A DNA stretch of 64,000 nt from Clostridium pasteurianum DSM 525 = ATCC 6013 (GCF_000807255.1 NZ_CP009268.1:960384-1024383); one strand, 5' to 3'. Counted from the first letter of the stretch, positions 34,636 to 43,703 are shown. Program-made: numbers and translations. Notes: generated by a model from the letters alone, not told the origin.

Positions 34636-35370
34636 GTGAAGCAGAATAAATATGATGATAGCATATTTTTTGATAAGTACAGCAATATGGAACGTTCAAA
34701 AAAAGGTCTTGAAGGTGCGGGGGAGTGGCATGAACTAAAAAAAATGCTGCCTGAGTTTAAAGATAAAAGAGTTTTAGATTTAGGATGCGGCTTTGGGTGG
34801 CATTGCCGATTTGCCATAGAGAATGGTGCAAAGTCAGTTGTGGGAGTTGATATTTCACAAAAGATGTTAAAGGAAGCAAAAAACAAAACAAAATCTGAAG
34901 ATATCCAGTATATCTGCATGCCAATTGAAGATATTAATTTTCCAGATAATTCTTTTGATATGGTTATCAGTTCTTTGGCTTTTCATTATATTGAATCTTT
35001 TCAGGATATTTTAAACAGAATCAACAAATGCCTTTCAAGTGGCGGTGACTTTGTGTTTTCTGTGGAACATCCAGTTTTTACAGCACAGGGAACACAGGAC
35101 TGGTATTATGATAATCAAGGTAATCCACTGCATTGGCCAGTTGATAAATATTTTACCGAGGGTACCCGTAAGGCTGTTTTTTTGGGAGAGGAAGTTATAA
35201 AGTATCATAAAACATTGACAACCTACTTAAATGATCTCATAAAAGCTGGATTTGAAATAACAGGTCTTGTTGAACCAAAGCCAGCAGAAGATTTGCTTTA
35301 CACTGTTCCTGGAATGCTGGATGAACTACGCAGGCCAATGATGCTGCTTGTATCATCAAGAAAGAAGTAA
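34636..35370 (+). CDS. Class I SAM-dependent methyltransferase
   Basis: 244 residues from GTG 34636, which follows GGGGGA; ATG 34621 has no ribosome binding site. Motif I is VLDLGCGFGWHCRFA, the acidic end of strand 2 is VVGVDISQKML and motif IV is FDMVISSLAFHYI. It resembles UbiE/Trm9-like small-molecule methyltransferases and the second methyltransferase at 38954 (shared SLAFHYIESF/SLTLHYIKNW and SVEHPVF/SIHHPFM), so the two are paralogues. The substrate is unknown. Confidence 0.87.
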   Translation: MKQNKYDDSIFFDKYSNMERSKKGLEGAGEWHELKKMLPEFKDKRVLDLGCGFGWHCRFAIENGAKSVVGVDISQKMLKEAKNKTKSEDIQYICMPIEDINFPDNSFDMVISSLAFHYIESFQDILNRINKCLSSGGDFVFSVEHPVFTAQGTQDWYYDNQGNPLHWPVDKYFTEGTRKAVFLGEEVIKYHKTLTTYLNDLIKAGFEITGLVEPKPAEDLLYTVPGMLDELRRPMMLLVSSRKK

Positions 35371-35599
35371 TTTAAAAGCCTGTTATAAAGCTTACAAAGT
35401 TGCTATTATCAGTGATATATTTATGTTTTAAGAAATAGTAACAATAAATATAATGGATATATTTATATAACATTCTAATTATTAGTTGATAATTTATAAG
35501 GGCTAGTATACTATTTATATATAAGAAGTTTGGACTATTGATGATTTAGATTAGTTGCGTATTACAATAAAAATATTATTGACTGAGGGGAGAAGTTAC

Positions 35600-35779
35600 A
35601 TGGCAATGAACTATTTTACGATTATAATTACCATTTTTAATTTCATGGTATTATTTGCAATTATAATAGCTATATATAAGGCAATAAAAGCTTTTAGAAA
35701 TTTTATTAGCAGAAATAAAGAGATAGATAGAAAGTTAGATGTAGTTTTAAATAAATTAGAGAATGAAGAAGATAGATGA
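35600..35779 (+). CDS. 59-residue membrane protein
   Basis: ATG 35600 follows a GAGGGGAGAAG. There is one hydrophobic helix (FNFMVLFAIIIAIYKAI) followed by a basic/acidic amphipathic helix (NKEIDRKLDVVLNKLENEED). It resembles small membrane proteins of the XhlA/phage type but without firm similarity. It lies 40 bases ahead of a signal peptidase gene. Confidence 0.55.
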   Translation: MAMNYFTIIITIFNFMVLFAIIIAIYKAIKAFRNFISRNKEIDRKLDVVLNKLENEEDR

Positions 35780-35818
35780 TTATTACACTTCTATTGAAAA
35801 CAATTTTGGAGGAAATAA

Positions 35819-36337
35819 ATGAAATTAAAAATAAAGAGGGAAATAATCAGCTATTTAATATGTATAGTAGTAGCTATAGTTCTTACAATGGTAGTTAATA
35901 AATTAATATTATTTAAGATTAAGGTCCCTACTCCATCAATGTATCCCACAATTAAAGTTAATGATCAAATCTTTGTAACCAGAATACATAATAAAAGTAA
36001 TTTAAAACGAGGAGATATAATAGTTTTTCACTCAAAGGAATTAAAAGAGGAATTAGTGAAAAGACTTATAGGGCTTCCCAATGATACTGTAGAAATTACA
36101 GATGAAGGTTTAGTTTATGTTAATGGAAATAAATTGGACGAGCATTATATAGTTGATAATGGGGGGAAATCAGGTATCTACAAAGTACCAGCAGGACATT
36201 ATTTTTTCTTAGGCGATAATAGAACAAATTCTTTAGACTCTAGGTATTGGAACAATCCATATATTGATAGTTCAGATATAGAGGGAAAAGCTCAAATTAC
36301 AGTATATCCTTTCAATAGATTTGGAGTTTTAAAATAA
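35819..36337 (+). CDS. lepB: Signal peptidase I
   Basis: 172 residues, the short Gram-positive form with one N-terminal membrane anchor (residues 8-28). The catalytic Ser40 is in PTPSMYPT, the catalytic Lys81 in KRLIGLPND, and box E is GDNRTNSLDSRYW. It cleaves signal peptides of exported proteins on the outer face of the membrane. GGAGG precedes the ATG. The gene is probably accessory here rather than in a housekeeping cluster. Confidence 0.93.
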   Translation: MKLKIKREIISYLICIVVAIVLTMVVNKLILFKIKVPTPSMYPTIKVNDQIFVTRIHNKSNLKRGDIIVFHSKELKEELVKRLIGLPNDTVEITDEGLVYVNGNKLDEHYIVDNGGKSGIYKVPAGHYFFLGDNRTNSLDSRYWNNPYIDSSDIEGKAQITVYPFNRFGVLK

Positions 36338-36365
36338 TATGCAATATATACAGGAGGATATTTTT

Positions 36366-36512
36366 ATGAAAAAATATGAATACAAGTGTGTATTTATATG
36401 GGGATTAGGTGAAAGAACCACAAGACTAATGAATGAATATGGGCAACAGGGCTGGGAATTAGTATCTGTACAATGGTGCTGGCATTATTTTAAGAGAGCG
36501 ATAGAAAATTAA
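36366..36512 (+). CDS. DUF4177-like small protein
   Basis: 48 residues after a strong AGGAGG. The pattern MKKYEYKCVFI, then MNEYGQQGWELVSVQ matches the DUF4177 fold, a small beta-alpha-beta unit in which the GWELV block is diagnostic. Function unknown. Confidence 0.7.
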   Translation: MKKYEYKCVFIWGLGERTTRLMNEYGQQGWELVSVQWCWHYFKRAIEN

Positions 36513-36558
36513 ATTGATTTATTAAATAAAATAAAAATAGCTAAAGGAGAGGAAATCT

Positions 36559-37218
36559 ATGCCTGAAAATAAATTAGACTATAAAAAGGAATTCAAAGAT
36601 CTATATATGCCTAAAAATAAGCCAACTCTTATAGAAGTACCCCCTATAAACTTTATCATGGTAGATGGTAAAGGAAATCCTAATGAAATAGATGGAGAAT
36701 ATCAATCAGCTTTAGAACTTTTATATGCTCTTTCGTTTACAATTAAAATGAGTAAAATGGGAGATTTTAAACCAGAAGGATATTTTGAATATGTAGTTCC
36801 TCCTCTTGAGGGATTATGGTGGATGAATGATTGTAAAATAGATTTATCTAATAAAGACAAATTTATATGGACATCAATGATTAGGCAGCCTGAGTTTGTT
36901 ACAGATAAAGTATTTCAATGGGCATGCTCTGAAGTTGCTAAAAAGAAAAGCCATTTAGATATCTCAAAAGCAAGACTAAGTATATATAATGAAGGGTTAT
37001 GTGTACAAATGATGCATATTGGTCCCTATGATGATGAACCTAGAACAATTGCACAAATTGAATCCTATATTGAAGATAATAACTTAAAAGATGATATTTC
37101 ATCTGTTCAGCCAGATGGGACTATAAGAAGACATCATGAAATTTACATATCTGACCCAAGAAAGACAAAACCAGAAAAATTAAAAACTGTTTTGAGACAT
37201 CCTGTTAGGTGTAATTGA
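36559..37218 (+). CDS. GyrI-like small-molecule-binding protein
   Basis: 219 residues of the GyrI-like/SOUL superfamily. Blocks PPINFIMVDGKGNPN, YALSFTIKMSK, GLWWMNDCKIDL and MHIGPYDDEPRTI are those of the stand-alone GyrI-like proteins (YdeI/MerR-effector type) that bind amphipathic drugs. ATG follows AAAGGAGAGG. The ligand is unknown. Confidence 0.85.
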   Translation: MPENKLDYKKEFKDLYMPKNKPTLIEVPPINFIMVDGKGNPNEIDGEYQSALELLYALSFTIKMSKMGDFKPEGYFEYVVPPLEGLWWMNDCKIDLSNKDKFIWTSMIRQPEFVTDKVFQWACSEVAKKKSHLDISKARLSIYNEGLCVQMMHIGPYDDEPRTIAQIESYIEDNNLKDDISSVQPDGTIRRHHEIYISDPRKTKPEKLKTVLRHPVRCN

Positions 37219-37313
37219 ATATGTAGTTATCATGTGAATCAACTCAGTATTGTAAAAAAATAGAATTAGACATTATTTATATAATGATCTGTTAATAAGG
37301 AGGGAATTTATTT

Positions 37314-37697
37314 ATGGAAAAACATCTTTACTCATTGATTGCAGTATTTCCTACGCCGAATATCGAAGAAACTGCTAAGTATTATAATGAAATTATGGGA
37401 TTTAGAATTGTTAAGTATTTGGACGCAAAAGAACCCCATATATGTCTTTACCGTGACAGTACAGAAGTAGTACTGACTCAGGCAAATAATAAAAAAGTCT
37501 TCCCGAATAGAGAACTTTATGGTTATGGGGAAGACGCTTATTTTATCACGGATAATCAAGAAGAGTTACAAAATGAGTTTATAAGTAAAGGTGCTAAAAT
37601 TATTCGCCCACTCCATAAAACAGATTATAATAATTTGGAATTTGTGTTAGAAGATATAGACGGACGATGGATTGCGTTTGGAATGAAGCAAAAATAA
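37314..37697 (+). CDS. VOC (glyoxalase/bleomycin-resistance) protein
   Basis: 127 residues with two beta-alpha-beta-beta-beta modules: IAVFPTPNIEETAKYYNEIM for the first and EFVLEDIDGRWIAFGM closing the second. Such proteins are either metal-dependent lyases or antibiotic-binding proteins. A conserved His/Glu metal set is not obvious, so binding is as likely as catalysis. GGAGG precedes the ATG. Confidence 0.82.
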   Translation: MEKHLYSLIAVFPTPNIEETAKYYNEIMGFRIVKYLDAKEPHICLYRDSTEVVLTQANNKKVFPNRELYGYGEDAYFITDNQEELQNEFISKGAKIIRPLHKTDYNNLEFVLEDIDGRWIAFGMKQK

Positions 37698-37837
37698 CAA
37701 TTCCAAAAATAAGCATAATCAGAAGTTGTTTTACTTCATATTGTTCTTATAAGACGCAACAAGTAAAAAAATTAGAAGTAAAGGTTATTATTATAATCTG
37801 TGGACAAATAGTAATTTAAAAAGGAGAATGATTTTGT

Positions 37838-38002
37838 ATGAAATTAGATGGTTTTGGAATTTTCGTAAAAGATATGGCAACTATGGTTAGATTTTATAGG
37901 GATGTGTTAGGATTTGGTATCAAAGAAGATGAAAATACATCAAATGTATATTTAGAAAAGGATGGAACCTTGTTTTTCATGATACTTCTTTGTAATAAAT
38001 GA
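37838..38002 (+). pseudogene. VOC-family protein, N-terminal stub
   Basis: A good AAGGAG precedes the ATG. The 54 residues (FVKDMATMVRFYRDVLGFGI) are the first half-module of a glyoxalase-like protein, which would normally be about 120 residues. The frame then stops and a GNAT gene starts 23 bases later, so a deletion removed the rest. Confidence 0.7.
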
Positions 38003-38024
38003 CATTTCAGATTAGAGGTGTACT

Positions 38025-38489
38025 ATGGAAGTAACAATTATAAAGGGAAACATGAATTATATAAATGAGTGTGAGGATGCATTATTAAATTCTGAACTAG
38101 GAAGAAGATATTTCTCAGAAAAAGGAAGTGCTCGAAAGGCATTAAAAGAAGGATTTAATAAAGAAGAAATATATATTGCCTTAGATAGTAATCTCCGTTG
38201 TATGGGATTTATATGGTATATATTAGACGGTATATTTCATTCATTACCGTATTTACATATTATTGCGGTAAAGAAAGAAAATCGTAAACATGGAATAGGA
38301 AAAAAACTATTAAAATTCTTTGAGGATGTTTGCTTTAAAGACTATACAAAAATATTTTTAGTTGTAGCAGATTTTAATCCAGAATCAAAGAGGCTATATG
38401 AAAGAATTGGATACAGTGAAGTAGGTTCTATACCTAGTTTGTATAGAGAAGGAGTAACTGAATATTTAATGATGAAATTAAGAGAATAA
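38025..38489 (+). CDS. GNAT-family N-acetyltransferase
   Basis: 154 residues. The acetyl-CoA pyrophosphate loop is RKHGIGKKLL, following the strand LHIIAVKKEN, and the C-terminal strand/helix is NPESKRLYERIGYSEVG. It probably acetylates a small molecule or a protein N-terminus; the substrate is not apparent. GAGGTG precedes the ATG. Confidence 0.85.
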   Translation: MEVTIIKGNMNYINECEDALLNSELGRRYFSEKGSARKALKEGFNKEEIYIALDSNLRCMGFIWYILDGIFHSLPYLHIIAVKKENRKHGIGKKLLKFFEDVCFKDYTKIFLVVADFNPESKRLYERIGYSEVGSIPSLYREGVTEYLMMKLRE

Positions 38490-38514
38490 CATATAGTAGC
38501 ATAAAAGAAAATAC

Positions 38515-38900
38515 GAAACAAACTTCAAAGTGTAAAGTTCAAAGAACAAATATCAGATTTAGAAAAGTGCTAGTAGTGAATTCATCTAATAAGTGGATAG
38601 TTGACAGTTGGGAGTGGATAGTGATGGAGATTTTTCTTCCGTTACACTACAGAAAAATTTAGAATTGAGAAATGTAAACTTAAAAAAGAAAAATTGACTC
38701 ATAAAGGTTTTTGGGAGATTAGCCCGTAATTGGAAAAAATCACACCCCTGGGGTGCAAATTTTCCCAATATTAAATTATTAGTTTGTAAGCTTGTTTCGC
38801 AGCACAGCGGAGAAAAAAGCTTTCCTAACTCTTAACTAAATTTGTTCTTTGAACTTTTTTTAACTGTCCACTTTCCACTATCAACTTTCAACTGAAAAAG
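38515..38900. repeat. Structured non-coding block with crossed inverted repeats (MITE-like)
   Basis: Two pairs of complementary arms cross rather than nest: 38534-38551 with 38840-38857 (perfect 18 bp), and 38592-38622 with 38863-38894 (imperfect). A palindrome CACCCCTGGGGTG sits in the middle at 38743-38755. No open reading frame on either strand looks real. It may be a non-autonomous element or a structured RNA. Confidence 0.5.
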
Positions 38901-38953
38901 TGTTTGGAACTTTTCTCCTAGGTTCAATTAAAAATAACAAGGAGGGGATTATC

Positions 38954-39694
38954 TTGAGTAATATACCAAATCAGCAAAAATCTTTAAATGAAAATTCCAT
39001 TTCACTTAATTCTTATGAGGAAATGGCAGAATATTATTTTAAATATGTAGATACAAAACCATTCAATGCCTACTATGAAAGACCTGCTACCATATCATTA
39101 CTCCCATCAGTTAAAGGTAGGAATGTATTAGATGCCGCCTGTGCAGCGGGATGGTATACTGAATGGTTTTTAGAAAAAGGGGCTAATGTAACAGCGGTGG
39201 ATTTCAGTCCTAATATGATAGAAATGACTAAGAAAAGAGTTGGAAATAGAGCACAAATTATAAGAGCTGATTTGAATAATCCATTAGACTTTATTAAAGA
39301 TGAATCTATAGACATTGTTTTATCATCATTGACCCTTCATTATATTAAAAATTGGGATATAGTAATGAGTGAATTTAATAGAATATTAAAGAAGAATGGA
39401 CAACTTATTTTTTCTATTCATCATCCATTTATGGATTTTACAGTATTTAATAAAGAAAATTACTTTTTGACAGAATTACTGAATGATGAATGGAATACTA
39501 ACAATGGAAAAGTAAAAGTACAATTTTATAGAAGACCTTTAAGTAAGATTATCACATCTGTAATTGACTCAGGATTTGTTATAGAAAAGCTATTAGAACC
39601 CATGCCAACAGAACAATTCAAAAGTAAGCAGCCTAAAATATATGATAGATTAACTAAAAAACCTCAGTTTTTATTTATAAGAGCAAAAAAATAA
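38954..39694 (+). CDS. Class I SAM-dependent methyltransferase
   Basis: 246 residues from TTG 38954, which follows AAGGAGGGG; the frame opens at 38900 but without such a site. Motif I is VLDAACAAGWYTEWF, an unusual DAACAAG in place of DLGCGTG, followed by VTAVDFSPNMI and DIVLSSLTLHYI. It is a paralogue of 34636-35370. Part of its 3' end recurs as a fragment at 41146-41299. Substrate unknown. Confidence 0.85.
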   Translation: MSNIPNQQKSLNENSISLNSYEEMAEYYFKYVDTKPFNAYYERPATISLLPSVKGRNVLDAACAAGWYTEWFLEKGANVTAVDFSPNMIEMTKKRVGNRAQIIRADLNNPLDFIKDESIDIVLSSLTLHYIKNWDIVMSEFNRILKKNGQLIFSIHHPFMDFTVFNKENYFLTELLNDEWNTNNGKVKVQFYRRPLSKIITSVIDSGFVIEKLLEPMPTEQFKSKQPKIYDRLTKKPQFLFIRAKK

Positions 39695-39789
39695 GTGATT
39701 TAAGGAAATAGAAAGATAGAAGAAAATAAAAATTATATTATAATTTAAGGGTGAATAATATAAATAGTAATTTTGTTGAGGTGATACAT

Positions 39790-40284
39790 ATGTTAATGCA
39801 AGGAGCAACGCCAGAAATGGTTGAGAGGTGGAAAGAAGTTTGGAATGAATATAAATATAAATTAGTTCCAAATCGGAAGTCAGGCAAAGAAGTTGTAGAA
39901 TATTTAAAGAATAAGTATCTTCTGAAGGAACTACATGATGGTAATGCAAAGCGATTAGTAATTGATAATGTACTTTGTAATGAACCATATGCGGAAAAAT
40001 TACCTATTGGAGCAGAGTCTACAGCAGTTACTTTTATCGTAGAAAATCAAGATAATGGAAAATTTCTTTATCAAAATCAGGATGAGGTTTTTAGGGGAAA
40101 CAATATCTTTGTTGGAGTTGAGTTAGAAACAGGATTTTTCTGCGTTGAAGGTAGTAGTCTGCTTTGGGATGAATTATATATTTTTCAAGGTTTGGATGAA
40201 AAGGACATTCAGAATTATTTTTGTGTTGCAGAGTATATTTCCTGCCTAAAAAAATTTGGACTTTTCGAAAGTGTCTTAGGTTAA
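39790..40284 (+). CDS. Conserved protein, unknown
   Basis: 164 residues from ATG 39790, which follows GAGGTGAT; a GTG at 39751 has no site. It has an N-terminal helical part (MVERWKEVWNEYKYKLVPNR) and a mixed alpha/beta remainder with FVGVELETGFFCVEGSSLLW. No signal peptide. I do not recognise the family. Confidence 0.6.
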   Translation: MLMQGATPEMVERWKEVWNEYKYKLVPNRKSGKEVVEYLKNKYLLKELHDGNAKRLVIDNVLCNEPYAEKLPIGAESTAVTFIVENQDNGKFLYQNQDEVFRGNNIFVGVELETGFFCVEGSSLLWDELYIFQGLDEKDIQNYFCVAEYISCLKKFGLFESVLG

Positions 40285-40320
40285 TAAATAATATAAATAG
40301 TAATTTAATGAGGTGGAGAG

Positions 40321-40887
40321 ATGAAGGTTTTAGGAATTAACGGAAGTTCAAGAAAAGATGGAAATACAGCGTTAATTATTAAGATTTTGTTTGAGGAATT
40401 AGAAAAGGGAGAAATTGAAACAGAAATAGTTCAATTCTCTGGAAATATAATCGAACCATGTAAAGGGTGTTTTGCATGTAAAGGAAAGAATAACTGTGTC
40501 TTTAGGAAAGACATGTTTTATGAATGTTTTGAAAAAATGAAATTAGCAGATGGTATCCTTTTAGGCTCTCCAGTCTATTCTGCAGATGTAACTGCAAATA
40601 TGAAAGCATTTTTAGAAAGAGCTGGAGTTGTTGTTGCAACAAATCCAGGATTACTTAAATATAAGGTTGGTGCTTCTGTATCTGCTGTCCGTAGAGGTGG
40701 AGGTATGACAGCAGTAGATACAATGAATCATTTTTTATTAAACAAAGAGGTTATTATAGCTGGATCTACATATTGGAATATGGTTTATGGAAAAGATGTA
40801 GGCGACATATATGGAGATGAAGAAGGAATTAAGAATATGCATAATTTAGGACAAAATATGGCGTGGATATTAAAGAAAATTCATTAA
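40321..40887 (+). CDS. NADPH-dependent FMN reductase family protein
   Basis: 188 residues, flavodoxin fold. The phosphate-binding start is GINGSSRKDGNTALI, and the cysteine block CKGCFACKGKNNC is that of iron-sulfur flavoproteins. SPVYSADVTANMKAFLERAG completes the family pattern. It is related in plan to the pair at 13694-14939. GAGGTGGAG precedes the ATG. Electron partner and substrate are unknown. Confidence 0.87.
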   Translation: MKVLGINGSSRKDGNTALIIKILFEELEKGEIETEIVQFSGNIIEPCKGCFACKGKNNCVFRKDMFYECFEKMKLADGILLGSPVYSADVTANMKAFLERAGVVVATNPGLLKYKVGASVSAVRRGGGMTAVDTMNHFLLNKEVIIAGSTYWNMVYGKDVGDIYGDEEGIKNMHNLGQNMAWILKKIH

Positions 40888-40918
40888 TAAATAGTAATTT
40901 GGAGGGAAGGTTATACAG

Positions 40919-41101
40919 ATGTCTAAAAATAAAAAAATTTTACGTGGTATTATATTGGCTGTATTGTTAATTTGTACAACATTTTTAGTGTATTCTATTA
41001 TAACAAATCCGTTAGGCGATCATGATATTATGTTCGCACTGGCTGTTGTGACAGGTTTTATCGCACTTGGTACTGATAAGAATGGGAGAAAAAAAGAATA
41101 A
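40919..41101 (+). CDS. 60-residue membrane protein
   Basis: Two hydrophobic segments (ILRGIILAVLLICTTFLVYS and FALAVVTGFIALG) joined by a short loop with a cytosolic basic tail. GGAGGGAAGG lies about 8 bases upstream. It may pair with the upstream reductase (31-base gap). Unknown. Confidence 0.5.
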   Translation: MSKNKKILRGIILAVLLICTTFLVYSIITNPLGDHDIMFALAVVTGFIALGTDKNGRKKE

Positions 41102-41145
41102 CGTCATTAATTCATTAATGCAAATTCCAATTTAAAGTTGAGTGA

Positions 41146-41299
41146 TATAAATCTGTAATTGATTCAGTATTTATTATAGAAAAACTATTAGAACCCATGC
41201 CAACAGAACAATTCAAAAGTAAGCAGCATAAAATATATGACAGATTAACTACAAAACTTGAAATTTTATTTATAAGAGCAAAAAAATCAGTGATTTGAA
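41146..41299 (+). pseudogene. Duplicated 3' fragment of the methyltransferase gene
   Basis: The stretch reads SVIDSVFIIEKLLEPMPTEQ, then a near copy of the end of the 38954-39694 protein (FIRAKK). It has no start. Bases just past the parent gene (GAAATAGAAAGATAGAAGAA, 39705 onward) recur at 41964 beyond the next gene. Confidence 0.8.
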
Positions 41300-41311
41300 G
41301 GAGAATAAGAA

Positions 41312-41906
41312 ATGCTTGATAAAATTAGAAAAGTGCATATAAAAAAAGCAGGAATATGTTCTGTTACTATAGGAGTAATAAATATTATCATTCATATTTT
41401 GATTATTACACAGATAATGCCCTATACATGGGTTAATGGAGGAAGGTCAGGATCATTTGAATTGGCAAGACAGACATCCTTATCAAGCATCTATATGACT
41501 ATTTTTCACCTGACTAACTTGGCGTAAGTTTCCAACGCACTCTGTACAGTGATTTACACCAAATTAAAATTTGGGCTCTCTACTTTTCTTCAAGTGGGAG
41601 TTCAACGCCAAGTAAGCCATGCATTTGCAGTTCTAAAATTCAGATGGGGTAAAAGAATCCTCACCTGAATTAAGAACTTGCTTCAATATCATTATTTCAC
41701 TTATAGCCAGCAAAATAATTCCTTTAAAGATGAATAAATTTTGGTCAATATGTTTAACGGTATTTTTGGTGGTTACATTACCCTTTGGATTAATTAGTGT
41801 TGTTCAACAATTTTTAGGTACAATATTTGAAAAATGTTTTATGAGTATAGTGGCAATAATAGGATTTTTATCAGATACACGTATTGCAGTTGAAAAACGT
41901 TGGTGA
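41312..41906 (+). pseudogene. Membrane-protein gene split by a PATE-like element
   Basis: The first part (41312-41506) encodes one or two membrane segments and ends SSIYMTIF. After the 178-base element (41507-41684) the same protein resumes as NIIISLIASKIIPLKMNKFW and ends VEKRW at 41906, with two further hydrophobic segments. Cutting out the element restores one open frame of about 138 residues. Function unknown. Confidence 0.8.
41507..41684 (+). repeat. PATE-like dispersed element, copy 5
   Basis: CACCTGACTAACTTGGCG to GAACTTGCTTC, inserted after ATTTTT in a coding sequence. Removal leaves TTT AAT in frame, which fixes the element's ends to the base. No target duplication is seen, as expected for IS200/IS605-type single-strand transposition. 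Confidence 0.88.
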
Positions 41907-42021
41907 AGCTGGGACAGGTATGCCGCAGGGATCAATAGGTTGATTTTGTTAGGAATAAACTAAGAAATAGAAAGATAGAAGAAAATAAAAGTTATATTTA
42001 TGATTTATGAAGGAGATAAGG

Positions 42022-42408
42022 TTGAAAAAAATAAATTTTTTTATTATTATGTTACTTTTTTTTACAGTATTATTGATTACGAGTTCATCAATAAAAAAAG
42101 AATCTGTAAGTGTAAATATAAATAAGCAAAATATTAAACAATCTGCGGAAGAGAAGGATGTCAGAGAAATCGCATTTAATCAATTAAATTCAAAAGATAA
42201 AAATAGAGTGTTTGGAACTTGGAAAAATAGTAAGCTTTCTAAGATAACTTTAAAAGAAAATATGGGAAATATTAATGACAAATCTTATATTGGAAAAGAA
42301 GTATATCTTATTGATATTCCAACTAAAAGTAGATCAATACCAAATAATATGATTGTGTATGTATCAGTAGATAATCATAAGTTACTGGGATATGGATATG
42401 TAGAATAA
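42022..42408 (+). CDS. Exported/anchored small protein, unknown
   Basis: 128 residues from TTG 42022, which follows AAGGAGATAAGG; ATG 42007 lies ahead of that site. The N-terminus is a signal or anchor (INFFIIMLLFFTVLLITSSS) and no lipobox Cys is present. The rest is soluble with VYVSVDNHKLLGYGYVE at the end. No family was recognised. Confidence 0.6.
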   Translation: MKKINFFIIMLLFFTVLLITSSSIKKESVSVNINKQNIKQSAEEKDVREIAFNQLNSKDKNRVFGTWKNSKLSKITLKENMGNINDKSYIGKEVYLIDIPTKSRSIPNNMIVYVSVDNHKLLGYGYVE

Positions 42409-42516
42409 ATATAAATAGGTAGTTCACAATGTTTTAAAAATATATATTAATAACAGAAAAATATGATTAAGCAATCATTACTTGTAATTTATATAATCTT
42501 TGTTAGGGGGCATACA

Positions 42517-42984
42517 ATGAAATTCTTAAATCCATTGATAGTTGTTTCAGATTTGGAAAAATCAAAGCGATTTTACTATGAAGTGCTTGGTTTAGAAATT
42601 GTTCTTGATTTTGGTGCAAATGTAACTTTAACAGGAGGTATTGCATTACAAACAAAAGATACTTGGTCTACTTTTATTCACAAAAATGATAATGAAATTG
42701 TTTTTGGAGGAAATGTAGCAGAATTATATTTTGAAGAAGATGATTTTGATGTTTTTATTCAAAAGATAAATGATATTGCAGGTATTAACTATGTACATAC
42801 TATATTAGAACATTCTTGGGGACAACGTGTTGTTCGATTCTATGATCCTGATAATCATATTATTGAAGTGGGAGAAAATATGATTATGGTTGTCAGGAGA
42901 TTCTTAAAGAGTGGTCTATCAATTGAAGAAACTGCTATTAGAATGGATGTGCCAGTTGATTATGTGAAATCATGTTTAGGGTAG
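42517..42984 (+). CDS. VOC-family protein with C-terminal extension
   Basis: 155 residues from ATG 42517 (GGGGG upstream). The VOC core runs from FLNPLIVVSDLEKSKRFYYE to RFYDPDNHIIEVG. A further segment of about 30 residues (RRFLKSGLSIEETAIRMDVP) reads like a small helix-turn-helix, an unusual addition. It probably binds or converts a small molecule. Details are unknown. Confidence 0.8.
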   Translation: MKFLNPLIVVSDLEKSKRFYYEVLGLEIVLDFGANVTLTGGIALQTKDTWSTFIHKNDNEIVFGGNVAELYFEEDDFDVFIQKINDIAGINYVHTILEHSWGQRVVRFYDPDNHIIEVGENMIMVVRRFLKSGLSIEETAIRMDVPVDYVKSCLG

Positions 42985-43090
42985 ATTACAGCTTTGGTGA
43001 TTAAAATTAATGAACAGAAAATCATATATTGAGAAATAAAAAATAGTACAATAACAATATTTAAAATAACCATTGGAGGATAGAAAAAAC

Positions 43091-43636
43091 ATGAGATTAA
43101 AAACAAATCATATAGTAATTCGAGATTTTGAGAGAAAAGATGCAGAAAATCTTTATAGGATTGTTAGAGAGAAAAATGTTTTTCGCTTTATGCCTCATTG
43201 GGCAGAAAACGGTGATTCACCTCAATCATATTTTGAATATATTGACTGGCATCAAACTCAAAAAAATTCAATAGATATTTATGAGAATAAAAGATATGTA
43301 ATTGCATTACCTGCTACAGATAAAATGTTTGGAATGGTAGGTATGGGGCTTGAAGATACATTGAATGAAGTTGAAGTAGCCTATTTTATGTCAGAAAAAT
43401 ACCAAAGAAAAGGATATACAAAAGAAGCCGTAAATGCTTAAGTGGATTGATGCTTTAAAGTATCAGATATAAAATATCTTATTTTAACTATTGATTGTTC
43501 AAATATTCCTTCATGTCACTTTGCAGAAAAATGTGGTTTTGAATTATTTCAAAAAAGGACACCAATTGGACATAAGCAATCGAACATGGAAAGTAATAGT
43601 TATTTCTATTATAGAAAATACAGGAATTTAGTATAA
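43091..43636 (+). pseudogene. GNAT acetyltransferase with two in-frame stop codons
   Basis: GGAGG precedes ATG 43091. The frame codes RimJ/RimL-like sequence (FERKDAENLYRIVREKNVFR) to KEAVNA, where TAA (43439) and, three codons later, TGA interrupt it. It then continues in the same frame as CFKVSDIKYLILTIDCSN to a final stop at 43636. Family alignments would expect Leu and Trp at the two stops, each one base away, so these look like recent nonsense mutations. Confidence 0.82.
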
Positions 43637-43703
43637 ACATTAGTATATTTATTATGTAATGTTTTTAAGGAATTAATTAATTTACAAATTAGGAGATAAA
43701 AAA

